DNA from: Globodera rostochiensis | Lineage: Eukaryota; Nematoda; Chromadorea; Rhabditida; Heteroderidae | DNA length: 64,000 nt | Assembly: GCA_018350325.1 (NCBI GenBank) | Contig: JAEVLN010000003.1 | Coordinates: 2,279,214 to 2,343,213, forward strand | Direction of reading: 5' to 3' | In this document: piece by piece, positions 59,883 to 64,000 of the stretch | How the letters are laid out: each line of letters opens with the position of its first letter | How positions within the stretch are numbered: position 1 is the stretch's first letter | Program-made: the position numbers and the translations under genes | Notes under the pieces: generated by a model | Told to the model about the DNA's origin: nothing | What the model saw: the letters and a program-made list of their open reading frames with translations, nothing else | Databases searched by the model: none

Positions 59883-61418
59883 AAATAATTTGAAGAACAA
59901 TCACTTACAAAAACTATTTATTTTTTACCCATTTGCTTCTTACGTTGTGTTGTAATATCTGCTTTTTTGGTGGGAATGCCAGCTGAACCTTTGTTTGTTC
60001 TGAATATATTTTGGACAATCGACCGGCATTTTGTGTCTTGCAAGGGCGTTAAGGGGGGAGGGGGGCAGCTTTAGTGTTATTACAAATAAAAATGTGGGTA
60101 TTTCTACATAATACGGTTATCTATTTGGAATCGCCGGGCTCCTTTCCTACGGAAAATTTTTGTCAAAATTTAGTGTAATGGGTTTGTGGGTTCGAACCAG
60201 GGATGTACCTAACCGGATCCCGAACATTTTTGGGTCTGGAGTTACGGACTTTTTGGCAAAAAAAAATCCGGAAATTGGGAAGATTTTTCTGGATCAGAGG
60301 CCTCTTTTTCGTCTTCGGGTTTGTAACCCTAAAAAGTAAAAACTCAAAAAAGGGGAAAATGTAAAATCGCTCAGAACCACTTACTTTAATAGGTTCCCTT
60401 AAGTGCTGGCCCAAAACGGCTAATTTGCCTTCGTTTTTGGAGTTCCACAAATGCAGTATCATTCGATAGTTCTCGACGAAGATATAAAGTTCAATGCGTT
60501 TATGGATTTTCTTCTTTCTTTTTACGCTCAATTTCGTCATTACAACACAAAGAAGATAATCCTCTACGATTAATTCTTACATCGAAGCCCCATACACTTG
60601 CCATTTGAGCCAGCCAACGACAAGCAGAGAGTTAACGCCCGCGTTCCGGCTTCCCTTAATTCTCAATTTTCTGAACGACCGACGCCTCCATTCTCAATAA
60701 ATACTCTATTTACTCAGCTTGTGTTCTCGAAGAATTGTTCAACAATTGATTTGTATTGTTTTTTCTTGAAATTTATGGTTTAGATTGCCTGTCAAATTAT
60801 AGGCAGGGCGGCCAACTCATCTGCGACAAAATTAGGCAACTGGCTCCAAAAGCGAGGCATTTTTATGGCACTTTTCTTAAGGAATTTTTCAAAAAAACCC
60901 CTTTTTTGAGAATTCTGTTTTGCTTCTCGGGGGGGGGGGGGGTCGGCGGTGTCAAGAAAATTTTGAATTTTTTACTCAGTTTGTTAAGAGATTTGCAACC
61001 AAAAACTTCAATTTGTACGAATCAAGGAGTACTATTTCGGGAATTCTCATTTTTTCCTTAAAAAATAAGAACATTTTCACAAAGTTCAAAAAGGCGGCAG
61101 GTATGGAATGTGGCAAAAAAAAAGTGGCAAATTTTTTAAATAGTGGCATTTGCCACTAAAAGAGGGCAAATTGGCCGCCTTGATTATAGGGGGTGCAAAA
61201 ACCCTTTCTGTGGTCATTCGAACCGTTTTGATAACTCAGATTCCTGATCACTTACTGAAAAAATATAAATCGTACCCCCAAACGAAATAATTCCAATTAT
61301 AATTTTCTATTAAAAAACAATGCCTCCCTGTTTAGTTACATATTATTGGCAATCGATGCGTGTTGCACAACTTTCAACAACAGACCGTGCCTCAATTAAC
61401 AATTAATCACCGTACAAT
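59883..61418. other. Intergenic region upstream of daf-2
   Basis: No supported gene. It holds the CLASP 3' UTR, repeat-like sequence at 60160-60540, the inverted-repeat element at 60804-61182, and AT-rich DNA that must include the daf-2 promoter. No specific promoter motif was recognised. Confidence 0.5.
60804..61182. mobile_element. 379-bp hAT-like MITE upstream of daf-2
   Basis: Ends are CAGGGCGGCCAAC and, read inward from the right, CAAGGCGGCCAAT. The identical octamer ATTATAGG flanks it at 60796-60803 and 61183-61190. CAGGG-type ends and an 8-bp duplication are textbook hAT. A poly-G run of 12 (60931-60942) lies inside. It ends about 235 bp before the daf-2 start codon. Confidence 0.86.
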
Positions 61419-64000
61419 ATGCTTTTCAACACTTTGTCATTACTTTTTTGTTTGCCGATATTTCTTCATTCATTGGTACCTTAATTTGCGATAATTCGTC
61501 CTTCCTTAATTATTCTCCCGCCTTTATTTAGATCGAAGCGATGGAAAACGAAACTCGCTGCGGGTAACCATTTCAGATTTCCCTGTATAATATTGTGTCA
61601 AATTGTTTAGTACAATTGACATTCGGAATCACCCAAAGTCGGCATTCCAACCTCGCTATCAAACTGATCGGTGGTTAAAGTACAAAGAGTGTACAATACT
61701 GGAAGGCGATTTTACCATTTCAATGGTCGTTTCTTTGTGTCGATTCTTCCCCATTTATGAAGCAATTACAGATAACACAGCCGAATATAACGGACAACGA
61801 TTTTCCGGTGTTCGAAAAGTTACGCGAAATAACCGGATCCATTTTGGTCTTCCAAATAAGGTGCTCTTTAGGCTTAAGCCGTTCGTTCAGTTAGCACTTT
61901 AACCCTAATTTAAGGGGGCTGAAGAGTTTGGGGCGAATGTTTCCAAATCTGAGGGTTATTGGCGGCCATTCTCTGATCATGAATTATGCGCTTGTTATCT
62001 ATCAGAACAGCGATTTAATGGACATTGGGTACGAAGTCGCAAGACATTTTCATAGAATTTGGACTAACCTTTTTATTTGTTAAGGCTTACTAAACTGACT
62101 GCTATTAAAAATGGTGGAATCAGAATCACGGAAAATCCAAGTCATTTAATTAATCATTTTGAATTCGAATTAAACTCGGAATTTGCAGGATTATGTTTTG
62201 CGCATGACATTGATTGGAACTCAATTTTGGTTGGAACAATCAAAGATCGCATAATTGAGTGAGTTTATCGGTTTGTTGTTGTTTTGCCTCTGCATTTTAA
62301 CCCTTTAAGTGAGGTTGCAATTTGCAAGAACGAATGTCCTGGAATGGAGGATCAAAGTCATTGTTCCGTAAGTTCTGAAACGGGTCGAATGGCGTGTTGG
62401 AACTCGACCCAATGTCAGAAAAGTGAGTTGTTTTAGTTAGTAAATTCTCTTCTTATTAATGCTTCAATCTTTTCAGTTTGTTTACACAGTGCCAAAACGG
62501 ACGCCGGTTGCACCGAGAGGGACGAATTGTGCCACGGCGAGTGCATTGGGGGATGCACGAAAAGCAACGACAACGGCGCGTGCAATTCATGCCGAAATTT
62601 GGAACTGAACGGAAAATGTGTGCCAAAATGTTCGAGTGATTTGTGAGTGATGCGCGTGTTTTGTGCGGTTGTTGAACGCGGCATGTTTAAGATATGAACA
62701 GTTTGGACGCAAATGTCTGACGAAGGCGGAATGTATTGGACTGCCAGCGGTCCCTTCAAGCGGTGGAAATGATGAAAAAGCGGAGTGGAAGGCTTTTCAT
62801 CGACAGTGCAGCTACGAATGCCCGACGGGGTTCCAGGAAGGTAATGACTCTTTGCTTTACATCAAATGTTACCCCCTTTTTTAGATCCGTTAAATCCCCA
62901 TTCGTGCGTCAAATGTCTTGGCTATTGTCCCAAAAAGTGCCCCGGGGACACCGTCGACTCAATCAGTGCCGCCATGAAATTTTCCAAATGCAATTTGATC
63001 GAAGGGAATTTGGAAATTGAAATGCGCATTGGCGTGGAGTTGGTGACCGCCGACAAATTCACCGAGGCATTTGGAGAAATTGAGGAGATAACCGGGTCTT
63101 TTTTCTTTGCAAAATGAAAATATTTCCCTTTTTTTAGTTATTTGGTTATTCGATTTTCGACTCCGTTTATGTCCTTTCACATGTTCCGAAAACTGCGACG
63201 GATTCACGGCCAACAGCTGTACAAAAACACTTATGCTTTGGTTGTGTTCGAAAACCAAAATTTGCATGAGCTCTTCAACATTGAGAAACAAAACATTGAA
63301 ATACTCCGGGGAAAGGTCCAGTTCCTGAACAACCGAATGCTCTGCTACAAAAAGGTATATAAAATTTGGAAATGTTTTTTACAAATTTTGACATTTTTTT
63401 ATCATTTCTTGGTGTTTTTTTTTTTTTGTTCTCTTTTAACTTAAGTTGTTGTTTTTCAAAATTGAAGCATTATTAGTCGCGGAGATGGCTTACAAATTAG
63501 TGAATTTGGGTAATTTTTTCCTCAATTTTTGGATTTTTTGGACTCTCCACGTTGGGGATAAGATCTTGGTGGAAAAGAAGTGAACAGTGCCTGTCTTAAT
63601 TAAGATTGTTACGCTGATCGAGCATCTTGGCTTCAACGTCACCGATCAGTCAGTGATGGATGACATTTCGCCCGTCAGCAATGGCGACAAAGCAATTTGT
63701 CTGTTAAATATTTTCCTCTTTTTATAGAGGAAATTCATATGAAATTATTATATTTTAGGCGATGAAATTCCTCTCGAAGTGAAAATTGTTTCTGTTTATT
63801 CGTACGGCTTTGTTGTTTCGTGGATTCCGTTCAACACCACCGACCTGGACCATCGCAAGTTTCTCGGCTACCAGGTTCAAATTATATTTTAAATATTTTT
63901 TATATAACCAATTCCAAATTTTTAGATTTTCTACAAGAAAGTGCGTTGATTTGTTTACATTTACTACGTTCATTGGCGTTGATTGATTTTGTTTAGGTTG
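61419..64000 (+). CDS. daf-2: Insulin/IGF-1 receptor (5' part; runs off window)
   Basis: DAF-2 is the insulin-like receptor tyrosine kinase controlling dauer entry, metabolism and lifespan in nematodes. Exon 1 (61419-61475) encodes a signal peptide (MLFNTLSLLFCLPIFLHSL). A small second exon (61532-61563) reads IEAMENETRCG, and exon 3 starts at 61611 (TIDIRNH, the conserved L1 start CGxIDIRN). L1 continues with MFPNLRVIGGHSLIMNYALV (61935) and LTKLTAIKNGGIRI (62085). The furin-like Cys-rich region spans about 62310-62960 (CTERDELCHGECIGGC, CVPKCSSDLY). L2 is at about 62975-63500 (CNLIEGNLEIEMR, FHMFRKLRRIHGQQL, NNRMLCYKK). The first fibronectin III domain begins near 63765 (FVVSWIPFNTTDLDHRKFLG). 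The membrane segment and kinase lie beyond 64000. The reading frame joins cleanly at every junction tested, and similarity to C. elegans DAF-2 is strong. Confidence 0.93.

Noticed and set aside
60163..60540. Minus-strand frame with a GGTTCGAACC B-box-like word
   Set aside because: No A box at tRNA spacing and no homology in the frame; treated as repeat-like spacer.

Overview
This is a eukaryotic, intron-rich, gene-dense window that reads as a nematode nuclear genome. Conceptually spliced exons match animal proteins best known from Caenorhabditis (RBC-2/WDR7, an adenylyl cyclase, SEL-2/neurobeachin, MAB-21, ELPC-2, CLASP, DAF-2). Many introns are short (about 50 nt, GT-AG), gene spacing is tight, and one gene pair has operon-like spacing. 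Species cannot be fixed from the sequence. Base composition is much less AT-rich than root-knot nematodes, and long poly-C/poly-G tracts occur in introns. A plant-parasitic tylenchid such as a cyst nematode is a guess, not a demonstrated identity.

Layout. 1-6365 (+): 3' part of rabconnectin-3 beta (rbc-2/WDR7). 7309-13762 (-): a two-module transmembrane adenylyl cyclase whose catalytic residues look eroded. 14861-18419 (-): a secreted leucine-rich-repeat-like protein with a 41-bp minisatellite in one intron. 19362-21194 (-): an unrecognised gene carrying a MITE. 21770-36338 (+): the complete neurobeachin gene (sel-2). Its 2.9-kb intron in the PH-domain coding region contains the whole mab-21 gene on the opposite strand (30671-32073). 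37149-38348 (-): a signal-peptide, proline-rich protein of unknown function. 40255-44470 (+): a MADF-BESS transcription factor. 44471-52050: a repeat-rich stretch with an Argonaute remnant and several inverted-repeat transposons with readable target-site duplications. 52051-56143 (+): Elongator subunit 2. 56283-59882 (+): CLASP, 139 bp downstream and possibly co-transcribed. 61419-64000 (+): the 5' part of the insulin/IGF receptor gene daf-2, running off the window.

Functional view. RBC-2 and SEL-2 are large WD40/BEACH-type regulators of vesicle acidification and endosomal traffic, ELPC-2 acts in tRNA wobble modification, CLASP stabilises microtubules, and DAF-2 starts insulin signalling. These are not one pathway; the clustering looks like inherited linkage. 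As I recall it, daf-2, sel-2, mab-21 and the cls genes all lie on C. elegans chromosome III, so the window probably samples that ancestral linkage group.

The most striking features are the mab-21-inside-neurobeachin nesting (the arrangement known for MAB21L1/NBEA and MAB21L2/LRBA in vertebrates), the apparently catalytically dead adenylyl cyclase, and a set of small hAT-like and Mutator-like inverted-repeat elements, one nested in another. Gene boundaries are from manual exon reading; intermediate exon edges not stated explicitly are approximate.
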